Part shown: piece after piece, positions 9,620-22,638 of the stretch
Layout: each line of letters begins with the position of its first letter
Numbering within the stretch: the stretch's first letter is position 1
Assembly (NCBI RefSeq): GCF_001039355.2
Contig: NW_019773847.1
Coordinates: 1,263,679 to 1,327,678 of the forward strand
Source of the DNA: Lingula anatina
Taxonomy: Eukaryota > Brachiopoda > Lingulata > Lingulida > Lingulidae
Reading direction: 5' to 3'
DNA length: 64,000 nucleotides
Position numbers and translations under genes: made by a program
Notes under the pieces: model-generated
The model's database searches: none
The model's input: only the letters and a program-made list of their open reading frames with translations
What the model was told of the DNA's origin: nothing

Positions 9620-12021
9620 TTTTTATTATTTATTTTTTTTTTTAGGAGAAGGGGGGTTATAATTTGCATCTTATTAAGAAATTGCTAATTGATATGTTCA
9701 CCATAAGATGTGACATGTTTTTCCTACATATATTTTCCAGGAGTGAGGAGGAATGGAAGCTGTCTGATGAAAGACAAATTGGGAAAAGGAAGCGAGGAAG
9801 ACCCCGTAATAAAGCACCTTTTTTTTATCAAAGTCAAATTAAGTATTTCAGACAGAATTGATCTAAATAGAATAAAAGGCTTGTGAAACATTGAAATAGT
9901 AATGTTACATGTTAAGTGTGAGTGAAAATCTGACTAGTCTTCATCTTGTCAAAAGTGAGTCTACTTATCTGTAACTTTACATCTGTTACTTTACATCGAA
10001 GATCAAGAAAAAGATGATATTGAAAGTGATTCGCTTTCTCTATTACAGCAAAGTCAAGGAAAAGCAAGAAAAAAATTAAACCTAAACAGGTCAAACCACC
10101 AAAAACTAGGGCTGCTCCAGCACAACAGACTGTACCACAAGAGCATAGAGTTGTCGATGGGATGAAGGCAGGAAAATTTCATTGTGCTCATTGTGATTAC
10201 ACCACTGATCATAGTGGGCACTACAGGGACCATTTGAATAGACACAAAGGCTTAAAGCCACATCAGTGCAAACAGTGTGACAAAAGTTTCCTTCGTCCAG
10301 ACGACCTAAAGAGGCATGAGAAGCGGCATGCAGAAACTTCTGAATACACTTGCACTGACTGTGATGAGATATTCAAAAAGAGAGTGGAGTTTAAGCGTCA
10401 TATTAGAGAACAACATCCAGGGCGGTCTTACAACTGTGATCTGTGCAGGAGAATATTTGTGTGCCATGATGATCTACAAAAGCACATGGAAGAGGTCCAT
10501 AACCACATTTGTTCCATATGCGGAGAGTCATTTTCAAAGATGGCAGAGCTGAAGAAGCACAGGGTGAAATTACATGCAGAAGATGTGTTGAAGTGCCATT
10601 TGTGTGGACGCACCTGTCCAAACCGCTCTGCCCTGTACAAACATATCCTTAGACACAACAAAGACAAGAAGTTTGTCTGTGAGGAATGTGGAAAGGCATT
10701 CACATCTCAGAGTACACTGTATCATCATAGGCGTGGTCTGCATAGTAGTGAAGATAACAAACCTTTCCACTGTAAACTGTGTCTCAAAAAGTTTAACTTT
10801 AGCAACAGTTTAAAACTTCATATGTTGCGACATAAGGGTGAACGTCCATATAAGTGTGAGCTGTGTGTAAAGACTTATCTAACTTCCTGTCATCTAAAAA
10901 ACCATATTCAAGCTGTTCACACAAATGAGAAGAAATACCAATGCTCTACATGTGGGAAGTCCTTCCCCTATGAAAATAGTTTGAAACTGCACATGATGCT
11001 TCATCAAGAAGAACGCCCTTTCAAATGTGGCATATGTGACCGTGGTTTTGTTAGTAAGAGTGCACTTAAAGTTCATGAGGGAACTCATGAGATAAAAAAT
11101 GTAGAATGTGAAATCTGTGGAAAATTCTTTAAGTCTGACCATCTTTTGAGAGCTCATAGGCGTAGACACACAGAAGACTCTTCTCGCTTTATGTGTGACA
11201 TTTGTGGGAGAACTTTCATGTATAAAAGCAACCTTGAGGCTCATAGTCTTACTCATGAAGAAGGGAGGCAGTTTATCTGCAATGTATGTGGAAAGTCATT
11301 TAAGACACAAGCCACTCTGTATTCCCATGCACTGGTTCACAAAACCGAAACTCCTTATAGTTGTTCAACTTGCGGTAAAGGATTTAAAAGCAAAGACAGA
11401 GTGGCAGCACATGAAAAAAGACATTCAGGATTAAAACCACATGTTTGTGAAATCTGTCGCAGAGGGTTTCCAGACAAAGGTGGTTTAACCAAACATAGAA
11501 AAACCGTTCACACAGACTTCAAACGTTTTATGTGCCAAATCTGTGGCAAGTCGTGTTCACGTGCAGACAATCTACGCGTCCACATGAAGATTCACGGCGA
11601 GGAAAACATGACTAAAATCACAACTTTGCCAATCCCAGATGAAAATCCTGATTTGTCCCACTTTGTCTCTCAAGGTGAGAGCCTCATCCGTGTTGCATTT
11701 GGGGGCACAGCATCTCACCAGTTGGACCAAAATGCTTCCAGTGGTGATGCCATGGTCACACATGAGGCTATGACAACCCATGAAACTATTAACACTAGAG
11801 ATCTTATTCCAGCAACTGATATTGATAATACAAGGGGTATGGACCCATCAATGGACCAACAGCAGTCCATGGTAAAAAGCCAAGAGCAACCAGGAACTGT
11901 CCAAGTGTCATCTGCTAGTAGTGGCATGCACAGCCAACAAGAGTTCATTAATGCTGCTACTGGAATGTTATATATGCAGGCCTTTGGGGTGCCATTTGGA
12001 AACTATAGTGGTTTTCAGTAG
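8761..12021 (+). CDS. C2H2 zinc-finger protein, 17 fingers with an AT-hook (946 aa)
   Basis: Exons are 8761-9563, 9741-9805 and 10049-12021; phases 2 and 1 match, giving 2841 nt. Residues 1-268 are acidic and Ser/Thr-rich with no BTB, KRAB or SCAN domain that I can see. Exon 2 encodes KRKRGRP, an AT-hook, continued by a Lys-rich basic stretch across the exon 2/3 junction that is a likely nuclear signal. From about residue 332 to 805 there are 17 consecutive C2H2 fingers. Most keep the C-x2-C-x12-H-x3-5-H spacing, but the linkers are mostly not TGEKP. A Gln/Ser/Thr-rich tail follows. It is most likely a nuclear DNA-binding regulator; the target is unknown. The splice choice is well supported because the AT-hook continues in frame into exon 3. 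Confidence 0.88.
9580..9645. repeat. ATT/ATTT microsatellite in zinc-finger gene intron 1
   Basis: Runs of attatt and tttattta followed by a T tract, seen directly in the sequence. Confidence 0.85.
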
Positions 12022-13182
12022 TTTTCAGGGAAATTAATGTTGGTATGTGAAACTTCTTGTAGGCATTTTGTTGTAGTTATGTAGATCGCACATCATTATG
12101 TGGCTTAACCATAATGAAAAGTTATTTGTTCTTCATATTTCTTTTATAGCAACCCTAGCTATTTGAGAGCAAATTTTAACACCACTTATTTTAGGTGTAA
12201 GAGCATACATGCAAACATTTCATCTTTTAACTATTATCTTAAGTGAAATGTTTCAAAATGAATTTGAATTAGCAGTTATGAAAACAATTTTGTTTAAACA
12301 TGTGGGGATGGAAATTTTACCAGCTGAATGTTGAACAGGGTGCTGTTTTACTTTAAAAAAACTCTTGCATGCAACAATACAAATATGTTTCTGTCATTAT
12401 ATATAATTTTTAACATGAGCTTTGTCACATTCTTTTGGTAGACATGGGATTTTAACAAAAAGTATTTTTATATGAATATTTTACTGATACATTTCTATGA
12501 CGAGGTGACTTATAAGGATAATTGTTGAAATTGTATCTGTTATCAATTCTTAATTGCTTGCCATTATAAAAGATGTTTTAATATTTCTTTTATTCATTAG
12601 TGGTTCAATGTTTAAAACTCTCAGCAATGTATTGAATGGTTTTACCTTTTGTACATCATTCTTTATAATTATTGTTACAACAAAGGATTGAGTGTGCATC
12701 TCATCTGGGAGGGAAAACAATTTAAAATGTATTATAATCTAAATGGTGTAGGTTAGTGAATTTTTACATCAAAAGGGGGTGGTGGAATGTTAGGAATGGT
12801 AGATGGATGGTCAGTTTACTATGATTAAGGCAGCTTAAGGTTTAGTTGTAGACATGAAAAGATTTTGTTTTATGCAGTTAGTGGCATAAAGTGTGTGCTT
12901 GCTTTTTTTAAAAATAAATTTACATTGTTAATGTTATGTACTTGGTATGGTGTGCAATAATATTGGTTAGCTTTTGTAGAGATTTTTCAATAATTTTGTT
13001 TTTTGTTCAGATTACATACATAGTGATTACTCTGAAATGTTCTACTTTATAATTAATTGTTATAATAACATTTTTAAATACTTGGTAAATGAAAAGTATA
13101 TTTTTACTGATAGCACAGTGCAATGCTTCTGGATGTCAGCAATACTGAAATTGCAGTCAACATAAAGTTTAAAATATAATAA

Positions 13183-13188
13183 AATAAA
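13183..13188 (+). terminator. Candidate polyadenylation signal of the zinc-finger gene
   Basis: AATAAA followed shortly by an A-rich stretch, about 1.16 kb after the stop codon. The intervening sequence is AT-rich and non-coding, as expected of a long 3' UTR. Other AATAAA hexamers (near 12914 and 13293) are alternatives. Confidence 0.4.
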
Positions 13189-13411
13189 ACATTTAAAAAA
13201 AACCATTTCAGACATATTGTATTTTATGTTTTAATTAAGAATTTCAAGTTAAATTTTTAAAAGTTACAAAATATTCCATCGATTTTATACATAAATAAAA
13301 CAACAAGGAGTGCCTTTGTGATATCCTCAAAAATATTTTCACTTTCTTTTTTTTTTCTTGTCAGTATTAGGTTAAGCTGTGACAAAAAATGTAAGTTGCT
13401 TTTCTTATTCA

Positions 13412-13737
13412 TTAAAGGGATAATAACTCTTCGTATGAAATATATATTTCACAATACAAACATTGTGAATAACTCGAAGAAATATATTCTCTTTTACCAC
13501 AAAAACGGCAGTTATAGCTTTTTTTCTGATATCTGAGCTTGTCTTAAGACCACGTGACCTCCATTTATGGCTATACTCTATACATAATACTTAACAAAAA
13601 AACATATTTTTTAGAAAAAAACCAAGGACTAACTTTGAGTGTAAAAATGGATTCATTAATATTGGTAAGTATGGGAAAATTGTTGTTTACTCCAGGAAAA
13701 TTCATTTTTTGGCCAAACGAAGAGTTATTATCCCTTT
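13412..13737. mobile_element. TTAA-flanked MITE, copy 2
   Basis: It begins TTAAAGGGATAATAACTC and ends GAGTTATTATCCCTTTAA, a perfect 18-bp inverted pair that includes a TTAA at each end. The inside resembles the copy at 54716-55064. TTAA at both ends is the target duplication used by piggyBac-type transposases. The length is 326 bp and there is no coding capacity. Confidence 0.8.
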
Positions 13738-14247
13738 AATAATAGTCCTATTATCCCTTTAATAATAACATACAGTTCATAAACAATGACAGTTTATATT
13801 ACATTTTGGTTTTGTAGATGTATGTAACAGGCTCCCATACCACATTACAAAAACATAAACCAGGCTTATCACGTTATGTTAACTTATTGCACAAAATTTT
13901 TCTATTGCTATTTAGACACAACACTTGGAATATAAATGATTTCTCCTTGCAATCGAGCATGTAATGGAGGTTCTTTAAGTCGCAGAATATATATATCTTG
14001 TAGTATACATGCTTATGTGCACACATTCCCTCAAAGTAAGGCACCAAAAAAGATTTTACAAAAACCTGTACTACAGACTTAAAGTAAGTGTTGTGTTTCC
14101 AAAACTATGAAATACATAGTGAGTCTGCAATCTTTGGTTTTCCAATCATTTGCTCAAACGGGTATACATTTAGACATTTGACAGTGAAAGTCCTCTGCAT
14201 TCCTTTCCCATAAGCTTCCAGTCTTTTTGCCATGGCCACTGTGAGTA
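13738..14247. other. 3' flank of the LRR gene
   Basis: AT-rich. No gene or clear repeat is seen between the MITE and the stop codon of the minus-strand LRR gene. It presumably contains that gene's 3' UTR. Confidence 0.4.
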
Positions 14248-17200
14248 TTATGTATATATAAGATCTGCTCTACAAAACTCTCCCGTGTCCAAGTTCTTTG
14301 CCATAAGCTGGTTTGGAGCAGCATTAGGAATTTTGTGTTGTATGTACACTCTGGATGTGCACTGATCCTACAAAAACAATAGCAGGACACAAACTTACGC
14401 ATGTTTTTCATTTAATATGTAAAGATAATTTATGAATGAATGAATTAATAAATGCACAATTAAGTACTGATTGAAGAATAAATGAATATTAGCCTTGTAA
14501 GCTACAGTCCTATTGATGTACATTGTCATTTTGAATTATAACATACAAGCACATTATCTCTGAAGATCTCTTAGAGTCCATTCCCAGAGACTATCGTACT
14601 AACCATGGAGCGACCTATCTCTAAGGCAATTCTCACTTAATTGCAATTAACTTAAACAGCTTAGATGTCTGTCATGCCTACTGAAGCTGATAGGGGGTAA
14701 TTAACTATCATTCAGCAGCTTTAGTAATTGTCCCAGACATTTAAGCCACTTAAGCTGAAAGCAATTTAGCGAGAAAGCCCATGGAGATGGAATGATCCTG
14801 TTAGATCGATTTTAGGGATGAGAACCCAGTCGTAGTACCTGTACCATACCTGTAAATATCTGACAGCCACAGGAGACACGTGTGCACATCCATTGAGGTG
14901 TAGCTCCTGTATATCCAGGCACATATTGGCCAGGGTGAAGATGCTCTTGTCTGTAAGGTGATGACAGCCTGCCAGGACCACCCTTCGTAATGGACACTTG
15001 CGGGCAAGTTCACAGACACCTGAATCTGTTACCTGTGAAGACACAAATCCTGACATGGAAAAAGTTAATACCATACATCAATTTCATTTATATCTGCACA
15101 TTTTCAAATTAAAGACTGTACATACACCATATGCAAGTAACTTGAGGGATTCAAAATGGTATGGTGTTCACAGACAAAAAGTGTGCACTGGGCAAGGCCA
15201 AATTGTCATGTCAATTTTAAACTTCATAAAAATATTAATAATTCACCACACCTGAATTATATATGTGATACCTCCTGTGAGCTTTGTTTCAATTACTGAC
15301 AATATTTGACCTTATATCAAATGAAACATCACCAAGACTGACATAACTAGGTTACAAGGCAGGTGCCAAATAGCATATCAGTAATAGAAACTAGGCTCAT
15401 GGGGGTAGGATATTGCTACAAATTCAGCACTTCTCCACCTATCAGCTCAGGCATATTAACCCAATGGAGTGATTAATGGTTCTGCACACTTAGCACTGAA
15501 CAAGTATCTACGCAACAATAAAAGTTGTGGTCGTTTAAATATTTTTTCTTCTTTGCTGTGACAGCTTATACCTGTCTGCAACTTTTCAGTCCAATGTAGT
15601 GCAGTTTCGGGCAGTTATCAGCCAGAGTGTGCAGCAGGTTGTCATCTACACACATTAGTCCAGAGACTGAAAACTTCTCAAGGTTGGTGCTGGAAACAGC
15701 AGCTGCATGAAGAACATCACCATTCATCTGCATTACATAAAATTGATATTATTTTCAATATTGAAAAAATGCAAAAAATTAGCAAAATTGTATTGTATTG
15801 TATTACTTTATCTTTTGTTTATCACAGAAAAAATTTTTTCACACCCATTTGATAAAATAAAATACATTAATATGGTTGGCTGTCCATATCTTCTACATTA
15901 CAATGCAACATACTATTTAAATATCTTTTTTTTTTTAACCTTTTTACACCCTAAGTACAAGGAAGTCAATTGTGCTGCCCGTTGCTCATCTTCAAACAGA
16001 GGGAGCAGCGTAATGCCTGTTGTTTCTGGAAGAAGTGTTAATATCAACTCCTCTAGGGCTGTGCAATACTTGGTGACTGCCCGAAGTCCATCATCTGTTA
16101 TTGCCTGAGTTATGCTTCCACCAATGTCCAAACTTAGTAAGTGAGAGCCTGCGGCTTGCAATATCTGTTAATGAAAAGACTTACTAAGTGTAATGCAATG
16201 ATTCAAAAAAATTGGAAATACTGTAGCACTGCAACAAAATTTCTTCATGTCAATTTTTTCTAGAATTTCTATTGTAAACTGTTACCATGGTCATCTGTAA
16301 AAGTTTTCATAATATGGCAAAAAAAAAAGGAAAGAAAGCCCTTGTACTTAACAGTTACCTGCTCCAAACTGTCATCGTCCAGTGCTTTTACTCCACAAAG
16401 GCGAACCGTCTCAAGTTTTGTCAACCTTTTCACAACATTAACCAGCAATTCAGAGTCCTGTAATTGTATCCCTAGCAGGGAGAGCTCAGTCACAGAATCT
16501 GGGAGATGCTGTAAAGCTTTGAATGCTTCCACAGACTCCAAGGTAAAACAGTAAGAAAAATCTACATCTTTCAATTTTCTGCATCCTTCAACAACCTGTG
16601 GAAAAAAGTAGACTTCTGTGGGGTTTTTTTTATGTTATTTTTTATCAAAAGATGAAAAAATACCTAAAATGTTATGTAATAAAATGTTGTGGATTATACC
16701 ATCCATCTACTTGCAAAAGTTGATTATGAAAAATAAGATTCTAATAAAAGATACCTAATAACATACATGTAACTAAATGTGTGCTCCCTATGTAAGTTTG
16801 CTGTCACATCTTTGTCCATTTATCTATCAATCTTGTCATGAATGTCAACTTACTTATTAGTTTAACCACTTAGGTAACAGATTCTGTACTAACCTTTTGA
16901 ATACCATCAACTGTTATCTTATAGCAGCCTATCAAATGTAACCTGAAAAATACATAATGTATTATTGAGTATACAAGGTCTTATGATATTTAAATAAGTT
17001 AACTATTTTTTGGTGTGATATTTTGACAGGTATATCTGTTATATATGATTTTTTATGTAAAATATATTGTGATAACAATTCAAAGTGACTTTGTCTAGCC
17101 ATTATACACTTCTTAGAAAAGCAAAATGCCAAGTGTTGGCTAAATATATTTTAAAAAATCACTTACAGAGTTAGATTACTGCAGTATTGTGCAATGTTCT

Positions 17201-19551
17201 CTAAATCGTGGTCACCAATTTTATGCACACCTCCAACGTCCAATTCTTCCTGCAGTTAAGAAATGTTAAAAAACAATAAATGTTTAGCTATTTATCAGTA
17301 CTGACATTGCTTAACATTTTCTGTTTCCGATCACTTAACTTTAAAATGTTTTTTCTTTTCATTTGTGCCAACTGATAAAATCTGTCTTAAAATGTCATTC
17401 GGAATAAATGTTTTTCTTTTCATTTGTGCCAACTGATAAAATGTGTCTCAAAATGTCACTCAGAATAAATGCTTTAAAAAAACAGATAAATAACCATGTG
17501 CACTTGCGACCTTAAATAATAAATGAATGCAACTTACCAGAGTGATATTTAAACATCTTGCAATATTAGAAATCCCTTCATCTAGCCTTGTACATTGGGA
17601 CAAGGTTAAGTATTTAATATTTGGACATTTATGCACCAGGGAATCAAGGCCTAGAATACAGGCACAGATATAAACATTTGATTAAAATAATGTTGTAACT
17701 GCTGTTTTTTCTACTGTTTGCTTAATATTTGGAAAATAAAGCTACACTGTTTACAAGAAAGTCTTGACTTCATATTTCTTGAAATGAAATCAAATGGACA
17801 CAATAAATAATTTTTAAAAAGTAACTATTAAGGTATATCTCTACAAGAAGAAGATCAATGTAAAATATGACTATGAAAAATATTGAATACACGTGAACTT
17901 TTTGAATAACCTGCATTTACCTCTACTGTCAATATATGAGCATCCCTTTAAGTCTAGTTTCTGCAACTTGTTTGATCTCACTACCTCTAAACCATAACTG
18001 GTCAGAAATCGCAATTTTCTCAATTCTAAAACTTCCAGTTCTTCCTGATCAATAGTTATATATTTTATTCCTTCATCTGAAACAAATAAAAATGTTCATA
18101 TGGAATTGGCAATTATATCGTGAACAAATCATATTATACTGGTAAATATTACATTTCTTAATTTAGAAATACAATGCATCTGTTTCATTAATTTACAGTT
18201 AAGTAAATTGTATGGGTAACATATGCACAGTATGATTTATAAACTGCACATTATAATGTTAATTGCAAATTTTAATATGCACACCCCATATTTGTATGTT
18301 TGGCATCATGCAAAAAGAAGTAAAATAATTCAGCAATTCAGGTGAGCAGGCAGTTAATATGCTAATTATCTTTTTACAGATATATTTTTTCTCCCGAATG
18401 AAAAGAAGAATTCCACATATAAAGGTCAAAACGGTACCAGTCAATCAGCCTGTGAACACTGAAGTATAGATATGCCACATACAGTATCCACCCACCAGAG
18501 ACATTGTTGCACTCATGTACTGTCAAGTGCTTCAGCATACACCCACTCTGTGACAGCTGATACAGAAGATGGTCTGTGACCTGGTTACACTTGTAGAAGT
18601 TGATCACTTTAAGGTTTGCTGAGAACAGGTGATATGTAATATGTGGCAGGTAATCATCTGTCAGCATGTCATGGTCAGAAAGCCACTTCAGAATGAGCTC
18701 TTTGTGAACGTGAGGAAGTTGACGCCCCACGCGACTGATCCTATGGAAAAGGGAGTAACAGTGTCATGATTTTACATATTTCTGGATAGGTAATAGAAAA
18801 TAAAAATACATTTTTGAGAATGATAAAAAGAACATAACCAAGATGTCCACTATACCCCCTAGGAACTAAAATGAGTGACATAGTAAAAACATGTATGCAT
18901 TTACTTGAAATACAATGTTAACTTCAAACAGCAGTACTTTCAATGTGATCCTGGATATATTCAAATAATGTTATAACCAATATATCTTTTATTTTTCTTT
19001 ATAAATACCATTATACATTATATATTATTCAAGATATCATTTGCTTTCCAGTTGGTTCAAAGCAAATGTAAATGGGCAGCTACAGCTGTGTGTACCTATG
19101 GTTCAAATGGGGAAGATTTAGCCACATAAATCAATAAGAAAATGGACTGTAAAATTTCCCCAATAATTACCAGTAATTATATATGTATACGTACTGGTAC
19201 ATTTACACTAGTATCAGTGCAAACGTGTTCACTTATTGCCAAGTAAATGCAAAATACACATAGGAACATATGCAGTAAACAGTTTATTGTATTCCATACA
19301 TAATATTGCTACAATAACCACCCATATGCACATTAAATCACTACATGAATTGACACTCAAGTGCCACATGTACATAATACATGTACTGTAGATAAACCAA
19401 CAACTACTAGTACTGGTAGTTCTGTACGTCACACTGAACTAGCTGTATTTACTACAACCTCAACTTGACAAAATATTGTGTTGTTGCAGGCTTACCTGTT
19501 AAGATTCCGAGCAATTGCTTGTAAACAGCAGTCTTTCAGACTTCTCACCAT
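14248..19551 (-). CDS. LRR protein with N-terminal BC-box-like motif (540 aa)
   Basis: Exons in coding order: 19551-19496, 18740-18496, 18076-17921, 17650-17538, 17249-17167, 16942-16894, 16595-16359, 16164-15940, 15727-15572, 15032-14850, 14367-14248; 1623 nt, all in frame. Residues 4-13 read SLKDCCLQAI, which fits the elongin-C-binding BC-box (S/T/P-L-x3-C-x3-A/I/L/V). A helical segment with LPHVHKELILKWL follows. The rest is a series of cysteine-type LRRs of the AMN1/FBXL kind (LDLKGCSYI, LTLSQCTRLDEGI, LHLIGCYKITVDGI, LHLNGCAHVSP). No F-box is obvious. By architecture it resembles ZYG11-type substrate receptors of cullin-2 ubiquitin ligases; that role is inference. The C-terminal exon keeps phase but is less certain. 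The same first four exons recur at 20103-22152. Confidence 0.82.
14572..14833. repeat. MITE in the last intron of the LRR gene, same family as 48879-49088
   Basis: The right half (agacatttaagcc, gcaatttag, cccatgg, gatcgatttta) matches the element at 48879-49088 (agacatttaagcc, gcaatctag, cccatgg, gatcgatctata). The left half is its degenerate inverted counterpart. Both copies contain an inner pair around taattaac. Confidence 0.6.
17345..17470. repeat. Tandem duplication of about 60 bp in an LRR gene intron
   Basis: tttcttttcatttgtgccaa followed by ctgataaaat occurs twice in direct order, each time leading into aatgtca.tc.gaataaatg. The duplicated units differ at a few bases. Confidence 0.8.
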
Positions 19552-20039
19552 ACTGTGCGGTTATAAAGGAATCGACTTTATGACGATATCGCACACTTAA
19601 ATCAACTGCGTCCAACAATTCTGGATAATTGATGTCAGTATTGTCAGCATAGCGTTTAACAGTGGTTAACGGTTAACTTATTTGAAAGACAATCATTTTG
19701 TATCAACTGCAAATAGCACATGCACGTGAAGTATTACATGTATACCAGTACATGTATGTACAGTGTACATGTATCTTATACTACACTGTAAATCTATAAG
19801 CTGATGTACTGAGTACGGTACTGTGTGGACTCCGTAGCACTGTCAATATAAATCTGTCACAATTGCAAGCAGTAAAAGACCATTTCAACATTAGTCACCG
19901 ATAGTCTATCGTACATATTGTTTATCGTCATCAATACGAAAAGCTCTGCTCCTCAGTTGCCAGATCTATATTTATAGCAATGCTGGATAACGACAAAAAT
20001 AACATAATGACTAACAGGGTAAAATGAGAACACGCTCGA

Positions 20040-20040
20040 N
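20040..20040. other. Single-N contig join
   Basis: One N separates two stretches whose flanks repeat each other: 17474-20037 before the N and 20041-22638 after it. This looks like the join of two contigs whose overlap was not merged. Confidence 0.85.
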
Positions 20041-22638
20041 TAAAAAACAGATAAATAACCATGTGCACTTGCGACCTTAAATAATAAATGAATGCAACTT
20101 ACCAGAGTGATATTTAAACATCTTGCAATATTAGAAATCCCTTCATCTAGCCTTGTACATTGGGACAAGGTTAAGTATTTAATATTTGGACATTTATGCA
20201 CCAGGGAATCAAGGCCTAGAATACAGGCACAGATATAAACATTTGATTAAAATGTTGTAACTGCTGTTTTTTTCTACTGTTTGCTTAATATTTGGAAAAT
20301 AAAGCTACACTGTTTACAAGTAAGTCTTGACTTCATATTTCTTGAAATGAAATCAAATGGACACAATAAATAATTTTTAAAAAGTAACTATTAAGGTATA
20401 TCTCTACAAGAAGAAGATCTATCAATGTAAAATATGACTATGAAAAATATTGAATACACATGAACTTTTTGAATAACCTGCATTTACCTTTACTGTCAAT
20501 ATATGAGCATCCCTTTAAGTCTAGTTTCTGCAACTTGTTTGATCTCACTACCTCTAAACCATAACTGGTCAGAAATCGCAATTTTCTCAATTCTAAAACT
20601 TCCAGTTCTTCCTGATCAATAGTTATATATTTTATTCCTTCATCTGAAACAAATAAAAATGTTCATATGGAATTGGCAATTACTCAGTATATCGTGAACA
20701 AATCATATTATACTGGTAAATATTACATTTCTTAATTTAGAAATACAATGCATCTGTTTCATTAATTTACAGTTAAGTAAATTGTATGGGTAACATATGC
20801 ACAGTATGATATATAAACTGCACATTATAATGTTAATTGCAAATTTTAATATGCACACCCCATATTTGTATGTTTGGCATCATGCAAAAAGAAGTAAAAT
20901 AATTCAACAATTCAGGTGAGCAGGCAGTTAATATGCTGATTATTTTTTTACAGATATATATTTTTTCTCCCGAATGAAGAGAAGAATTCCACATATAAAG
21001 GTCAAAACGGTACCAGTCAATCAGCCTGTGAACACTGAAGTATAGATATGCCACATACAGTATCCACCCACCAGAGACATTGTTGCACTCATGTACTGTC
21101 AAGTGCTTCAACATACACCCACTCTGTGACAGCTGATACAGAAGATGGTCTGTGACCTGGTTACACTTGTAGAAGTTGATCACTTTAAGGTTTGCTGAGA
21201 ACAGGTGATATGTAATATGTGGCAGGTAATCATCTGTCAGCATGTCATGGTCAGAAAGCCACTTCAGAATGAGCTCTTTGTGAATGTGAGGAAGATGACG
21301 CCCCACGCGACTGATCCTATGGAAAAGGGAGTAACAGTGTCATGATTTTACATATTTCTGGATAGGTAATAGAAAATAAAAATACATTTTTGAGAATGAT
21401 AAAAAGAACATAACCAAGATGTCCACTATACCCCCTAGGAACTAAAATGAGTGACATAGTAAAAACATGTATGCATTTACTTGAAATACAATGTTTACTT
21501 CAAACAGCAGTACTTTCAATGCGATCCTGGATATATTCAAATAATGTTATAACCAATATATCTATTATTTTTCTTTATAAATACCATTATACATGTACTA
21601 CCAGTATTTCAAGATATCATTTGCTTTCCAGTTGGTTCAAAGCAAATGTAAATGGGCAGCTACAGCTGTGTGTACCTATGGTTCAAATGGGGAAGATTTA
21701 GCCACATAAATCAATAGGAAAATGGACTGTAAAATTTCCCCAATAATTACCAGTAATTATATATGTATACACATACTACTAGTAGTACTGGTACATTTAC
21801 ACTAGTATCAGTGCAAACGTGTTCACTTATTGCTAAGTAAATGCAAAATACACATACCGGTAGGAACATATGCAGTAAACAGTTTATTGTATTTCATACA
21901 TAACATTGCTACTATACACACCCTTATGCACATTAAATTACTACATGAACTGACACTCAAGTGCCACATGTACATGTACATATACATGTACTGTAGATAA
22001 ACCAACTACATGTACTACTAGTAGTACTGTACGTCACACTGAACTGTATTTACTACAACCTCAACTTAACAAAACATTGTGTTGTTGCAGGCTTACCTGT
22101 TAAGATTCCGAGCAATTGCTTGTAAACAGCAGTCTTTCAGACTTCTCACCATACTGTGCGGCTATAAAGGAATCGACTTTATGATGATATCGCGCACTTA
22201 AATCAACTGCGTCCAACAATTCTGGATAATTGATGTCAGTATTGTCAGCATAGCGTTTAACAGTGGTTTACGGTTAACTTATTTGAAAGGCAATAATTTT
22301 GTATCAACTGCAAATTGCACATGCACGTGAAGTATTACATGTATACCAGTACATGTATGTACAGTGTACATGTACATGTATCTTATACTACACTGTAAAT
22401 CTATAAGCTGATGTACTGAGTACGGTTCTGTGTGGACTCCGTAGCACTGTCAATATAAATCTGTCACAATTGCAAGCAGTAAAAGACCATTTCAACATTA
22501 GTCACCGATAGTCTATCGTACATATTGTTTATATCCATCAATACGAAAAGCTCTGCTCCTCAGTTGCCAGATCTATATTTATAGCAATGCTGGATAACGA
22601 CAAAAATAACCTAATGACTAACAGGGTAAAATGAGAAG
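20041..22638 (-). repeat. Second copy of LRR gene exons 1-4 and its promoter (unmerged overlap)
   Basis: This repeats 17474-20037 nearly base for base, introns and upstream sequence included. Exons are 22152-22097, 21316-21072, 20643-20488 and 20215-20103, with lengths identical to the first copy (56, 245, 156 and 113 bp) and intact splice sites. Differences are scattered SNPs and short indels; in exon 2 they give Gln to His and Val to Ile in the stretch GRQLPHVHKEL. There are no exons 5-11 here. The simplest reading is the other haplotype of the same locus at a contig end, not a second gene. Confidence 0.85.

Noticed and set aside
13554-13739. Small protein conserved with frames near 2600 and 54800
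   Set aside because: All three lie within copies of the same MITE; similarity follows the DNA repeat and the frames differ in start and end.
15707-16108. 133-aa plus-strand frame
   Set aside because: It overlaps antisense to LRR gene exon 8, which is in phase with its neighbours.
17345-17470. Possible start of a CRISPR-like or satellite array
   Set aside because: Only two copies of a ~60-bp unit; a simple tandem duplication in an intron.
20103-22152. A second, truncated LRR gene
   Set aside because: It matches the first copy in introns and promoter and starts at an N; an unmerged haplotype overlap explains it better.
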